Assembly (NCBI GenBank): GCA_003170875.1
Contig: PMYJ01000205.1
Span: 1,626-10,720 of the forward strand
Direction: 5' to 3'
Source of the DNA: Candidatus Dormiibacterota bacterium
GTDB taxonomy: Bacteria; Chloroflexota; Dormibacteria; Aeolococcales; Aeolococcaceae
Length of the DNA: 9,095 nt
Under the pieces are notes generated by a model. That model was given only the letters and a program-made list of their open reading frames with translations, was not told the DNA's origin and made no database searches. Of this stretch, positions 1 to 9,095 are shown piece after piece. The position numbers and the translations under genes were made by a program. The stretch's first letter is position 1. Every line of letters begins with the position of its first letter.

Positions 1-805
<805 letters not shown>

Positions 806-809
<4 letters not shown>

Positions 810-2503
810 GCGCCAACGCGAGCGGGTCGGACGAGGGGAGTGGCGTACCCGGCGTGGGAGGAACGAGCGGAGCCGTCGGGGATTCAGTCAGCCTGGGCAA
901 TCCGCTCCTGGTGAAGCGGGCCCCGGAGAAGCTGGAGCCGCTCACCATCCTCGACACCACGCTGCGCGACGGCGAGCAGTCGCCGGGCGTGACCTTCAGC
1001 GCCGAGGACAAACTCGCCATCGCCCACCAGCTGGCCCGGCTTGGCGTCGACGTCATCGAGGCCGGCTTCCCCTACAGCTCCCCCGGCGACTTCGCCGCCG
1101 TCACGGCCATCGCCGAGCAGATCGAGGGGCCGGTCATCGCCGGCCTCAGCCGCTGCTTCGAGGAGGACATCCGCTCCTGTGCCAAGGCGCTCGCGAAGGC
1201 GAAGCGCGCCCGCATCCACGTCTTCATCGGCACCTCGCCCATCCACCGCGAGGGCCAGCTGCGGATGACCCAGGCGGAGGTCTACGAGCGCTCGGTGAGC
1301 ATGACCCGCCTGGCCAAGTCATTCCAGGAAGACGTCGAGTACTCGGCCATGGACACGACGCGCACGGAGCCGGACTACCTGGCCCATGTGCTGAACGGCT
1401 GCATCGAGGCGGGAGCGACGACGATCAACCTCGCTGACACGGTTGGCTACGCCACTCCCGACGAGTGGCGCCAGCTCATCGAGTGGCTCTACGTGCAGGT
1501 CCCTGCCCTCAAGGACGTGACCGTCTCGGTGCACTGCCACAACGACCTGGGCCTCGCCACCGCCAACTCCCTCATCGGCATCCGCGCCGGCGCTCGCCAG
1601 GTGGAGGGCTGCATCAACGGGATCGGCGAGCGCGCCGGCAACACCGCCCTCGAGGAGGTGGCCATGGCCGTCCGGCTGCACCCTGAGGTCTTCGGGGTGG
1701 CCACGCGCTTCGACCACACCCAGCTCTTCCGCACCTCCCGGCTCGTCTCCCAGCTGAGCGGCATGCTCGTCCAGGCCAACAAGGCGGTGGTAGGCGGCAA
1801 CGCCTTTGCCCATCAGGCCGGCATCCACCAGGACGGCATGCTCAAGGACCGCCGGACCTTCGAGATCATGGAGCCACACGAGGTCGGAGCCGGCTCCAGC
1901 CTGGTGCTCGGCAAGCTGAGCGGGCGCCATGCTCTCCGTGAGCGCCTCGCGGCGCTCGGCTACCGCCTCGACGACGAGGACCTCAAGCGGGCCTTCGGCC
2001 GCTTCAAGGAGCTGGCCGACCGCAAGCGCGAGGTCACCGACCGCGACCTCGAGGCGATCGTGGCCGACGAGCGGCAGGGGGCGGCGGAATCGTTCCATCT
2101 GGAGCACCTCCAGGTGAGCTGCGGGACCAACCTCCGGCCCACCGCCACGGTGCGGATGCTCCTGCCCAGCGGAGAGAGCCGGGAGGCGGTGGCCCTCGGC
2201 GACGGCCCCATCGACGCCACCTACCGGGCCATCGGCGCATTGGTCCAGGTGGAGGGTGAGCTGGATGAATTCGCGGTCCAGGCAATCACCGCGGGGATGG
2301 ACGCGGTCGGCGAGGTGACCGTCCGGCTCCGTCACGAAGGCACGCTGAGCGCCGGCCGCGGCGCCGACACCGACATCATCGTGGCCGCGGCCAAGGCCTA
2401 CGTCCAGGCCCTCAACCGGGTGGCCGCATCCAAGGGCAGCGGCCCGCGCCTCACCCCGGAGCGGATGGGCGCGGGTCGGGTCGGGACGGAGGTGGCCAAG
2501 TGA
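806..2503 (+). CDS. leuA: 2-isopropylmalate synthase (LeuA type 1)
   Basis: This enzyme condenses 2-ketoisovalerate with acetyl-CoA to give 2-isopropylmalate, the committed step of leucine synthesis. The protein is 565 aa. The HMGL-like TIM barrel starts at ILDTTLRDGEQSPG (48-61). EAGFP lies at 85-89, DTVGY at 211-215, the metal-binding HCHNDLGLA at 243-251, and NGIGERAGN at 271-279. A linker follows, then the C-terminal LeuA allosteric domain, roughly 434-540, beginning HLEHLQVSCGTN. This domain is the usual site of leucine feedback inhibition; that it is so here is inferred from the family. Motif wording (QSPGVTFS, INLADTVGYATP) matches the bacterial type 1 group better than the longer actinobacterial type 2 enzymes. 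About 45 Gly/Ser/acidic-rich residues precede the barrel, which is unusual. The gene overlaps ilvC by 4 nt, and the next gene's family-supported start lies 49 nt downstream. Confidence 0.96.
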
Positions 2504-2552
2504 GGTGCAGCTGTCAGGGGCCGGAAGCGCCCGCCGCGCGGGGATCCGGCCG

Positions 2553-3973
<1,421 letters not shown>

Positions 3974-3977
<4 letters not shown>

Positions 3978-4597
3978 GGCCGTTCCACTGCGAGCACGGA
4001 GTGGTCGTCCCCCTCGATCGCTCCGACGTGGACACCGACCAGATCATCCCCAAGCAGTTCCTGAAGCGGATCGAGCGGGCCGGCTACGGCACCTTCCTCT
4101 TCAATGACTGGCGCTATGACGAGAGTGGGGCGGAGCGACCGGACTTCGTCCTCAACCGGCCGGAGTACCGGAGCGGCACCCTGCTCGTCGCGGGGCGCAA
4201 CTTCGCCTGCGGATCGTCGCGCGAGCACGCCGTCTGGGCGCTCAACGACCAGGGCATCCGGGCGGTGATCGCGCCCTCCTTCGCCGACATCTTCCGCAAC
4301 AACGCGCTCAAGAGCGGGCTGCTGCCGGTGATCCTGCCCGAGGAGCAGGTGCGCCAGCTGCTCGACGTCGCCACCGAGGACCCTGGCGTGGCCGGCATCG
4401 TCGATCTCGAAGAGCAGTCGGTGACTGTCGGAGACCTCAGCTTTCACTTCGAGATGGACCCCTTCGAGCGCCGCTGCCTTCTCGATGGCCTCGACGACAT
4501 CGGCCTGAGCCTCATCGATGAGCCGGCAATCACCGCCTTCGAGGCCCAGCGGCCGGCCTGGATGCCCGACCTCACGCGTGTCGCGGAGGCCGGCTGA
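3974..4597 (+). CDS. leuD: 3-isopropylmalate dehydratase, small subunit
   Basis: This is the swivelling-domain partner of LeuC in the isopropylmalate isomerase heterodimer. The protein is 207 aa, the normal size (about 200). It opens RPFHCEHGVVVPL, followed by DVDTDQIIPKQFL (18-30), FLFNDWRYDE (41-50), the family signature NFACGSSREHA (76-86) and FADIFRNNALKSGLLP (103-118). The GTG start at 3974 overlaps the leuC stop as GTGA and has an ideal AGGAGG 7 nt upstream, so LeuC and LeuD are probably made by coupled translation in equal amounts. The same frame stays open far upstream through leuC, but that portion is a GC-driven shadow and not a fusion. The stop shares one base with the leuB ATG. 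Confidence 0.96.
4585..4589 (+). promoter_or_regulatory. Ribosome binding site of leuB
   Basis: GGAGG lies 7 nt before the leuB ATG, within the last leuD codons. It supports the start at 4597, where stop and start overlap as TGATG. Confidence 0.65.
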
Positions 4598-5688
4598 TGG
4601 GAGCGCACGTCGTATCACTGCCGGGCGACGGCGTCGGCCCCGAGGTCACCGGGGTGGCCCTGGGTGTCCTCTCCACGGTCTGTGACGAGGCCGGGATCGA
4701 CCTCGAGGTCGAGGAGCGGCTGGTCGGGGGGCGGGCCATCGACGAGGCCGGGTTGCCGTTGCCCAGCGCCACGCTCGACGCCTGCCGCGGTGCCGACGCC
4801 GTCCTGCTCGGAGCCGTCGGCGGCCCGAAGTGGGACCACCTCCGCGGCGCGCTGCGCTGCGAGGCGGGTCTGCTCGGACTGCGCCGGGGGATGGGCGTCT
4901 TCGCCAACCTCCGCCCGGTCCGGGTCCATCCCCGGCTCGCCAACCACACCACGATCCGCCCGGAGGTGGTGCGGGGGACCGACATGGTCATCGTCCGCGA
5001 GCTGACCGGCGGCGCCTACTTCGGCGAGCCGCGCGAACGATCCGGGACCGGGCCCGAGGAGATCGCCCGGGACAGCACCGTCTACACCGCCGCCGAGATC
5101 GAGCGGGTGGCCAGGATCGCGTTTGCCCTCGCCGCCGGAAGGCGGCACCACCTGACCTCGGTCGATAAGGCCAACGTGCTCATCACCAGCCAGCTCTGGA
5201 GGGACACGGTGACCCGGCTGTCCGCCGAGTACCCGGAGGTCACACTGGAGCACCAGCTCGTCGACTCCTTCGCGATGCGTTTGGTGCAGCGACCGGCCGG
5301 CGTCGACGTGGTGGTCACCGAGAATCTCTTCGGCGACATCCTGAGCGACGAGGCGGGGGTGCTCGCCGGGTCGCTGGGGATGCTGCCCTCCGCGTCGTTG
5401 GGGGACGGGGGCGCCGGCCTGTACGAGCCCATCCACGGCAGCGCGCCGGACATCGCCGGCCGGGGCATCGCCAACCCGTACGGGGCGATCCTCTCCGTCG
5501 CCCTGCTGCTCCGCCATTCGCTCCGGCGCGACGACCTCGCCCTGGCCGTGGAGGCGGCGGTCGACGACTGCATCACCGACGGGAACCTCTCGGCCGACGT
5601 CGGCGGCTCCCTGGGGACCGAGGCGATCGGGGCCGCGGTGCGGGAGAGCGTGGTGCGCCGCCTGGCTGCGGCGGGCTCCCCCCGATGA
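4597..5688 (+). CDS. leuB: 3-isopropylmalate dehydrogenase
   Basis: This NAD- and Mg/Mn-dependent enzyme oxidatively decarboxylates 3-isopropylmalate to 2-ketoisocaproate. With cimA beside it, it probably also converts methylmalate to 2-ketobutyrate. The protein is 363 aa, standard length. The beta-hydroxyacid dehydrogenase signatures run in order: GDGVGPEV (10-17), LLGAVGGPKWD (70-80), GVFANLRPV (100-108), RELTGGAYFGEPRE (134-147), SVDKANVL with the catalytic Lys (K191), and LVDSFAMRLV (221-230). They continue with TENLFGDILSDEAG carrying the metal-binding aspartates D247 and D251 (241-254), and the NAD-site region GSAPDIAGRGIANP (281-294). The Tyr of RELTGGAYFG matches the catalytic Tyr of the family. 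The gene overlaps leuD by one base and cimA by four, so it sits mid-operon with no room for its own promoter. Confidence 0.96.
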   Translation: MGAHVVSLPGDGVGPEVTGVALGVLSTVCDEAGIDLEVEERLVGGRAIDEAGLPLPSATLDACRGADAVLLGAVGGPKWDHLRGALRCEAGLLGLRRGMGVFANLRPVRVHPRLANHTTIRPEVVRGTDMVIVRELTGGAYFGEPRERSGTGPEEIARDSTVYTAAEIERVARIAFALAAGRRHHLTSVDKANVLITSQLWRDTVTRLSAEYPEVTLEHQLVDSFAMRLVQRPAGVDVVVTENLFGDILSDEAGVLAGSLGMLPSASLGDGGAGLYEPIHGSAPDIAGRGIANPYGAILSVALLLRHSLRRDDLALAVEAAVDDCITDGNLSADVGGSLGTEAIGAAVRESVVRRLAAAGSPR

Positions 5689-7292
5689 GCGCGCTGCAGA
5701 TCTACGACACCACGCTGCGCGACGGCGCCCAGGGGGTGGGGATCAACTTCTCGGTGTCGGACAAGCTCCGCATCGCCGAGCAGCTCGACCAGCTCGGTGT
5801 CTCGGTCATCGAGGGTGGCTGGCCGGGATCCAACGCGACCGACACCGACTTCTTTGCGCAGATGCGCGGCCACCGATTCGACCACGCGGTGCTGGCCGCC
5901 TTCGGCGCGACCCGGCGCGCCCACGTCCGGGCCGAGGACGATCCCCAGCTCCGCGCCCTCTTCGAGGCCGGGACCCCGATCGTGACCCTGGTGGGCAAGA
6001 GCTGGGATCGGCAGGTGGCCGACGTGCTGCGCACCACGAACCAGGAGAACGTGCGGATGATCTCCGACTCGGTCCGCTGGCTCACCGCGCAGGGGAGGCG
6101 GGTGGTCTTCGACGCCGAGCACTTCTTCGACGGCCAGCTGAGCGATCCCGACTACGCGCTCCGCTGTCTGGAGGCGGCCATCGAGGCGGGCGCGGAGACG
6201 GTCGGGCTCTGCGATACCCGCGGCGGGATGCTGCCCGACCACATCCAGCGCGTGGTGGGTGAGGTCGTCGCGCGGTTCGGCCCGGTGGCGGGCATCCATT
6301 GCCACGACGACTCGGGCTGCGCTGTCGCCAACACCCTGGCCGCCGTCCGTGCCGGTGCGACCCAGGTCCAGGGTTGCGTCAACGGCTACGGTGAGCGCAC
6401 CGGCAACGCCAACCTCTGCACCCTCATCCCCGACCTCCAGCTGAAGATGGGGATGCCGGTGATCAGCGAGGAGCAACTCCACCGGCTGACCGTCATCGCC
6501 CGTGACGTGGCCGAGATCGCCAACGTGGCGCCGCCCCACTCCGCACCGTACATCGGCACCTCGGCGTTCACCCACAAGGGCGGGCAGCACGTCGACGCCA
6601 TGGCCAAGGCGATCTACACCTACCAGCACATCGACCCCGAGGTGGTGGGCAACCGGCGCCAGACGGTGGTCAGCGAGCTGTCGGGGCGGGCGACGGTGCT
6701 CACCAAGGCTGCCGACTTCGGCGTCGACCTCGGCGACGACCAGGCTCTGGTTCGGCGGGTTGCCGAGCAGGTCAAGCAGCTCGAGCACCGCGGCTACTCC
6801 TTCGAGGGGGCGGAGGCCTCCTTCGAGCTGCTGGTCCACCGCGCCCGGGGTCACCAGCCGCCGTTCACCCTCATCGACTACATCACCCTGATCGAGCAGC
6901 GCGAGGGACGGGCGATGGTCTGCGAAGCGACGGTCAAGGTGCAGATCGACGGCGTGGCGGTGCACACCGCCGGCGAGGGCAACGGCCCGATCAACGCCCT
7001 CGACGCCGCCCTGCGCAAAGCGCTCACCCCGACCTTCCCGGCGATCGGCGAGACCCAGCTCTTCGACTACAAGGTCCGCGTCCTCGACGGCCAGGACGGG
7101 ACCGCTGCGGGAGTGCGGGTGCTGATCGAGAGCGGCGACCATCGCCGCCGCTGGAGCACCGTCGGCTGCAGCACCAACGTCATCGAGGCGTCGTGGATGG
7201 CACTTGCCGACGCCTTCGAGTTCGCCATCGTGGACTGCCGCCGGCACGGCGGGGCTCATCCCGAGACGGCGGAGCCGGCCGGTCTGAGCTGA
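5685..7292 (+). CDS. cimA: (R)-citramalate synthase (TIGR00977-type)
   Basis: This enzyme condenses pyruvate and acetyl-CoA to (R)-citramalate, entry to the threonine-independent isoleucine route. LeuCD and LeuB then convert citramalate to 2-ketobutyrate. The protein is 535 aa. It is an LeuA paralogue with its own signature opening: IYDTTLRDGAQGVGINFSV (6-24), then VIEGGWPGSN (41-50), which separates this clade from LeuA (EAGFP). Metal-binding HCHDDSG lies at 205-211, VNGYGERTGNANL at 232-244, and FTHKGGQHVDAM at 295-306. A C-terminal LeuA-type regulatory domain runs from about 385 to 515; feedback control by isoleucine is inferred from the family. The start overlaps the leuB stop as ATGA and lacks a clear Shine-Dalgarno sequence, so translation probably depends on leuB. 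A homocitrate or plain isopropylmalate synthase role is less likely given the GGWPGSN motif and the separate leuA. Confidence 0.93.
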   Translation: MSALQIYDTTLRDGAQGVGINFSVSDKLRIAEQLDQLGVSVIEGGWPGSNATDTDFFAQMRGHRFDHAVLAAFGATRRAHVRAEDDPQLRALFEAGTPIVTLVGKSWDRQVADVLRTTNQENVRMISDSVRWLTAQGRRVVFDAEHFFDGQLSDPDYALRCLEAAIEAGAETVGLCDTRGGMLPDHIQRVVGEVVARFGPVAGIHCHDDSGCAVANTLAAVRAGATQVQGCVNGYGERTGNANLCTLIPDLQLKMGMPVISEEQLHRLTVIARDVAEIANVAPPHSAPYIGTSAFTHKGGQHVDAMAKAIYTYQHIDPEVVGNRRQTVVSELSGRATVLTKAADFGVDLGDDQALVRRVAEQVKQLEHRGYSFEGAEASFELLVHRARGHQPPFTLIDYITLIEQREGRAMVCEATVKVQIDGVAVHTAGEGNGPINALDAALRKALTPTFPAIGETQLFDYKVRVLDGQDGTAAGVRVLIESGDHRRRWSTVGCSTNVIEASWMALADAFEFAIVDCRRHGGAHPETAEPAGLS

Positions 7293-7293
7293 G

Positions 7294-7352
7294 CGGCCGA
7301 AGACGGCCGTGGAGCAGGGGCGCGCCCGCGTCGTGGGCGCGCCCCTCAGCTC
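7294..7352. terminator. Tandem hairpins between convergent genes; likely bidirectional terminator
   Basis: Two perfect hairpins follow the cimA stop. The first has a 6-bp stem CGGCCG (7294-7299 with 7304-7309) and an AAGA loop. The second has a 12-bp GC stem (7316-7327 with 7335-7346) and a 7-nt loop. The second stem can extend by pairing GAGC 7312-7315 with GCTC 7349-7352 across a 2-nt bulge. No T-tract follows on either strand, so classical intrinsic termination is uncertain, but the position between convergent genes fits. The remaining bases to 7403 show nothing else. Confidence 0.6.
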
Positions 7353-7403
7353 ACCGCGAACTGTCCGAGATCCCTCAGGAGCTGGTCTCCTCGGGGCGGG
7401 TGC

Positions 7404-8171
7404 TCAGAGCCCCCGGCCGAGAAGCCCGCCCATCATCCCGCCACCCAGGGCACCGCCCGCCATCCCCCCCGCGGCGACCTCGGTGTGGAGGTACTCGCCG
7501 ACCGCGTGCGCGAGGATCGGCAGGGGCATCGACTGCAGCCAGACGCGGCCGGGACCCGCCAGCTGGGCGAGGAACAGGCCGTCGCCACCGAAGATCTTGT
7601 TCTTGATGCCCGGGACGGTGGTGATGCCGAACTGCACCGTGTCCTGGAAGAGGCCGACATGACCGGGATGGACCCGCATCACCTCGCCGGCGGCGAGGTC
7701 AAAGGTGATGATCTCCCCTGACAGTTCGATCCAGGCACGGCCCTGGCCGTTGATCCTCTGCAGGATGAAGCCGTCCCCGCCGAAGATCCCGGCGCCCAGG
7801 CTCTGCTGGAATCCGATGCCGAGATTCACGCCCTGGGTGCCGCAGAGGAATCCGTGGCGATGGGCCATGAAGCTCATGCCCGGCTGCGGAGCAACGTCGA
7901 CGGGGAAGATCGTCCCGGGCAGCTTGGCCGCGAAGGCCACCATCCCGGGCTGGCCCGCGGCGGTGTACTCGCTCATGAAGATCGAGCCGCCGGAGACGGC
8001 CCGCTTGAAGACGCCGCCGAGGCCACCGCCACCACCGGCCTGGGTGGAGGTTCTCATCTGGACGGATGCCGTCATCCACGAGAGCTCGCCGGACTCGGAG
8101 AAGACGACCTCGCCCGGATCGAGTGCCACCTCGAGGACCGGCATGGTGGTCCCGACTACTTTTGCGTCCAT
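7404..8171 (-). CDS. AIM24 / TIGR00266 family protein
   Basis: The protein belongs to the AIM24 family (tryptophan RNA-binding attenuator-like fold, PF01987), whose bacterial role is not established. From the ATG at 8171 it has 255 aa. The opening MDAKVVGTTMPVLEVALDPGE is typical. SGGSIFMSEYTA (60-71), GFLCGTQGVNLGIGFQQ (107-123) and two related segments, IFGGDGFILQRINGQGRAWIEL (129-150) and IFGGDGLFLAQLAGPGRVWLQS (193-214), reflect the internally repeated beta fold. The last ~20 residues form a Gly/Met-rich tail. No signal peptide or membrane segment is obvious. An ATG three codons earlier (8180) directly abuts AGGAG (minus strand of 8181-8185), too close for initiation. The 8171 ATG has 9 nt spacing and is preferred. 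The gene is convergent with the leu/cim operon and is probably transcribed alone. Family assignment is secure; function is unknown. Confidence 0.92.
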   Translation of the reverse strand: MDAKVVGTTMPVLEVALDPGEVVFSESGELSWMTASVQMRTSTQAGGGGGLGGVFKRAVSGGSIFMSEYTAAGQPGMVAFAAKLPGTIFPVDVAPQPGMSFMAHRHGFLCGTQGVNLGIGFQQSLGAGIFGGDGFILQRINGQGRAWIELSGEIITFDLAAGEVMRVHPGHVGLFQDTVQFGITTVPGIKNKIFGGDGLFLAQLAGPGRVWLQSMPLPILAHAVGEYLHTEVAAGGMAGGALGGGMMGGLLGRGL

Positions 8172-8180
8172 TTTGGGCAT

Positions 8181-8185
8181 CTCCT
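8181..8185 (-). promoter_or_regulatory. Ribosome binding site deciding the AIM24 start
   Basis: On the minus strand AGGAG immediately precedes one ATG (8180) and lies 9 nt before a second in-frame ATG (8171). Normal spacing favours the second, giving a protein three residues shorter with a family-like N-terminus. Confidence 0.6.
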
Positions 8186-8200
8186 GAATCCGATTTAAGA

Positions 8201-8218
8201 CATGATTCTAGTGTCATG
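8201..8218 (-). promoter_or_regulatory. Putative promoter/operator of the AIM24 gene: -10-like hexamer inside an 18-bp dyad
   Basis: The stretch 8181-8220 is about 60% AT in an otherwise very GC-rich window. The minus strand reads TAGAAT at 8210-8205, five of six matches to the TATAAT consensus, 33 nt before the preferred start codon. No good -35 hexamer is seen at 16-18 nt spacing. The hexamer sits in an imperfect palindrome, CATGA-nn-CTAG-nn-TCATG, with seven of nine base pairs symmetric. Such a dyad over a -10 element could be a repressor site. This is inference from one site only. Confidence 0.35.
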
Positions 8219-8391
8219 AAACGAAGTACGACCGACCTTCTGGGGCGCTCGGGGCGGCACTCGGGCGACGTCCCGCTGCCAGCATGGTACGCGGGGCGGG
8301 TCGGTCGCGAGGAGATGGCCGCGTCATGATGAGGAGGAGGTCAGAGGGCGGCGGGGCAGCCCGCCGGCGCGGGCCACATCGACGGATCGGC

Positions 8392-8625
8392 ATGGCTGAT
8401 GAACCCACCCCCAATCAGGGGAATGGCCGCGGCGAGTGGCACGGCGTGCCCTTCGACGTGCGGGCGCCCACGGTGGCGCGGAACAAGTCCCGGTACTGGA
8501 ATCGGGACGACCCGCGGTTCTTCACCCCCAAGGTCTACGGCGCCGGCTGGACGGTCAACCTCTACTGGCTGACCCACCTGGTCACCTACTTCCGCCAGCG
8601 CGGCAAGGGCCCGAAGAACCCGTAG
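8392..8625 (+). CDS. Small DUF5808-like protein
   Basis: This is a small basic protein of 77 aa if started at the ATG at 8392. The core GVPFDVRAPTVARNKSRYWNRDDPRFFTPKVYGAGWTVNLY (18-58) has the pattern I associate with DUF5808: Tyr/Trp-Asn-x-Asp-Asp-Pro-Arg, then Phe-x-Pro-Lys, Gly-x-Gly-Trp and Asn-Leu. The function of that family is not known to me. No transmembrane helix is clear; the final part WLTHLVTYFRQRGKGPKNP is amphipathic and basic. The start is uncertain. Upstream in-frame ATGs at 8326, 8329 and 8284 would add Arg/Gly-rich residues that look non-conserved, but 8326 has GAGGAG at 8309-8314 before it, while 8392 has only a weak GGATCGG. The gene points toward the minus-strand Tim44-like fragment. 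Confidence 0.65.
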   Translation: MADEPTPNQGNGRGEWHGVPFDVRAPTVARNKSRYWNRDDPRFFTPKVYGAGWTVNLYWLTHLVTYFRQRGKGPKNP

Positions 8626-8627
8626 CC

Positions 8628-8646
8628 GCCCCGAGGAGCGCGGGGC
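8628..8646. terminator. Short hairpin between convergent genes
   Basis: A perfect 6-bp stem (GCCCCG 8628-8633 with CGGGGC 8641-8646) and 7-nt loop begins three bases after the DUF5808 stop, in the 44-bp gap before the minus-strand stop. No T-tract follows. It may be a weak bidirectional terminator; in such GC-rich DNA a short stem can also arise by chance. Confidence 0.35.
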
Positions 8647-8669
8647 CTGAGCTCGGCCGGCAGCCGCGT

Positions 8670-8969
8670 CTACGCCGGAGCCGGGAACCCCACCTCTGCA
8701 GGAGGCGCGGGTGGCGCGGGAAGCCGCTCGATCTGGGTGACCACCCAGCCGCGGTGGGCGACCATCCAGCCCTCGTCCCCGAACTTCAGGGTGTGATCGA
8801 GGTCGGTCTGCGAGCTGTCCATCGAGGGGTCGCGCTCGAAGCGCCAGCGCTCCGACCAGCGGCGCACCGTGGCGTCGCCCGCAACCACCGCACCGGTGGC
8901 ATCGTCACGCTCCATCTCCCCGCCCGCGACGTCGAGGCGCACATCGATCACCTCCCTGCCGCCGGCCAC
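8670..8969 (-). CDS. Tim44-like domain protein, C-terminal fragment, probably frameshifted or truncated
   Basis: The open frame gives 99 aa from a GTG at 8969. It resembles the C-terminal half of bacterial Tim44-like domains: a strand REVIDVRLDV, then the hydrophilic turn ERDDATGAVVAGDATVRRW, SERWRFERDP, and the closing strands EGWMVAHRGWVVTQIERL, followed by a Pro/Ala tail. The GTG has no Shine-Dalgarno sequence. The coding pattern (LQPVAVAVAGG) continues upstream of it until an in-frame TGA at 9011-9009, so the annotated start is doubtful. The neighbouring minus frame is open from there to the window end and would join in phase if one base were added to the C5 run at 8990-8994. The gene may therefore continue past the edge. 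Family assignment is by pattern only and moderate. Confidence 0.5.
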   Translation of the reverse strand: MAGGREVIDVRLDVAGGEMERDDATGAVVAGDATVRRWSERWRFERDPSMDSSQTDLDHTLKFGDEGWMVAHRGWVVTQIERLPAPPAPPAEVGFPAPA

Positions 8970-9095
8970 GGCGACCGCGACGGGCTGGAGGGGGCCCGCA
9001 GGGCGGCGTCAGCGATCTGCGACAGAGCCGATGCGCCGGCCGGGCGGGGGGCAGGAGGCGGTCTCCCCACCGCCCCCACCTCCCCGCCCGGGACC

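Noticed and set aside
5082..7259. Minus-strand 725-aa open frame opposite leuB and cimA
   Set aside because: It mirrors cimA codons (His/Asp/Val/Gly-rich) and matches no motif. Both plus-strand genes are complete and conserved. It is a shadow frame.
7485..8198. Plus-strand open frames opposite the AIM24 gene
   Set aside because: They lack family motifs and lie wholly antisense to a gene with clear conserved blocks.
9012..9095. G/C-rich low-complexity end as a repeat, attachment site or origin
   Set aside because: It shows no direct or inverted repeat of useful length; it is better explained as Pro/Gly-rich coding sequence of the interrupted minus-strand gene.

Overview
The window is a GC-rich bacterial segment dominated by one tightly packed plus-strand operon for branched-chain amino acid synthesis. 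It is followed by three smaller accessory genes. The GC content, the gene styles (GTG starts, ATGA overlaps) and the AIM24 and DUF5808 families fit an actinobacterial or Chloroflexota/Dormibacterota-like organism. That placement is inference only; no rRNA or other marker gene is present.

Region 1 (1-7292, plus strand) reads ilvC (5' end outside the window), leuA, leuC, leuD, leuB, cimA. IlvC makes the dihydroxyacid precursors of valine, leucine and isoleucine. LeuA, LeuCD and LeuB convert 2-ketoisovalerate to 2-ketoisocaproate for leucine. CimA condenses pyruvate with acetyl-CoA to citramalate, which the same LeuCD and LeuB enzymes can carry to 2-ketobutyrate, the isoleucine precursor. The cluster therefore looks built for leucine plus threonine-independent isoleucine synthesis. 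Four of the five junctions overlap by 1 or 4 nt; the only gap is about 49 nt between leuA and leuC. The operon promoter and any attenuator or T-box lie upstream of the window. Two strong tandem hairpins (7294-7352) end it.

Region 2 (7404-8171, minus strand) is a convergent AIM24/TIGR00266-family gene with a glycine-rich tail. Its AT-rich upstream region carries a promoter-like hexamer inside an 18-bp dyad.

Region 3 (8172-9095) holds a small plus-strand DUF5808-like gene with an uncertain start. It is convergent with a minus-strand Tim44-like C-terminal fragment at the window edge. The fragment's upstream reading frame appears broken by a one-base shift in a homopolymer.

I see no CRISPR array, transposase, tRNA, rRNA or clear novel system. 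The points most worth checking are the leu/cim gene union, the probable frameshift in the last gene, and the dyad upstream of the AIM24 gene.
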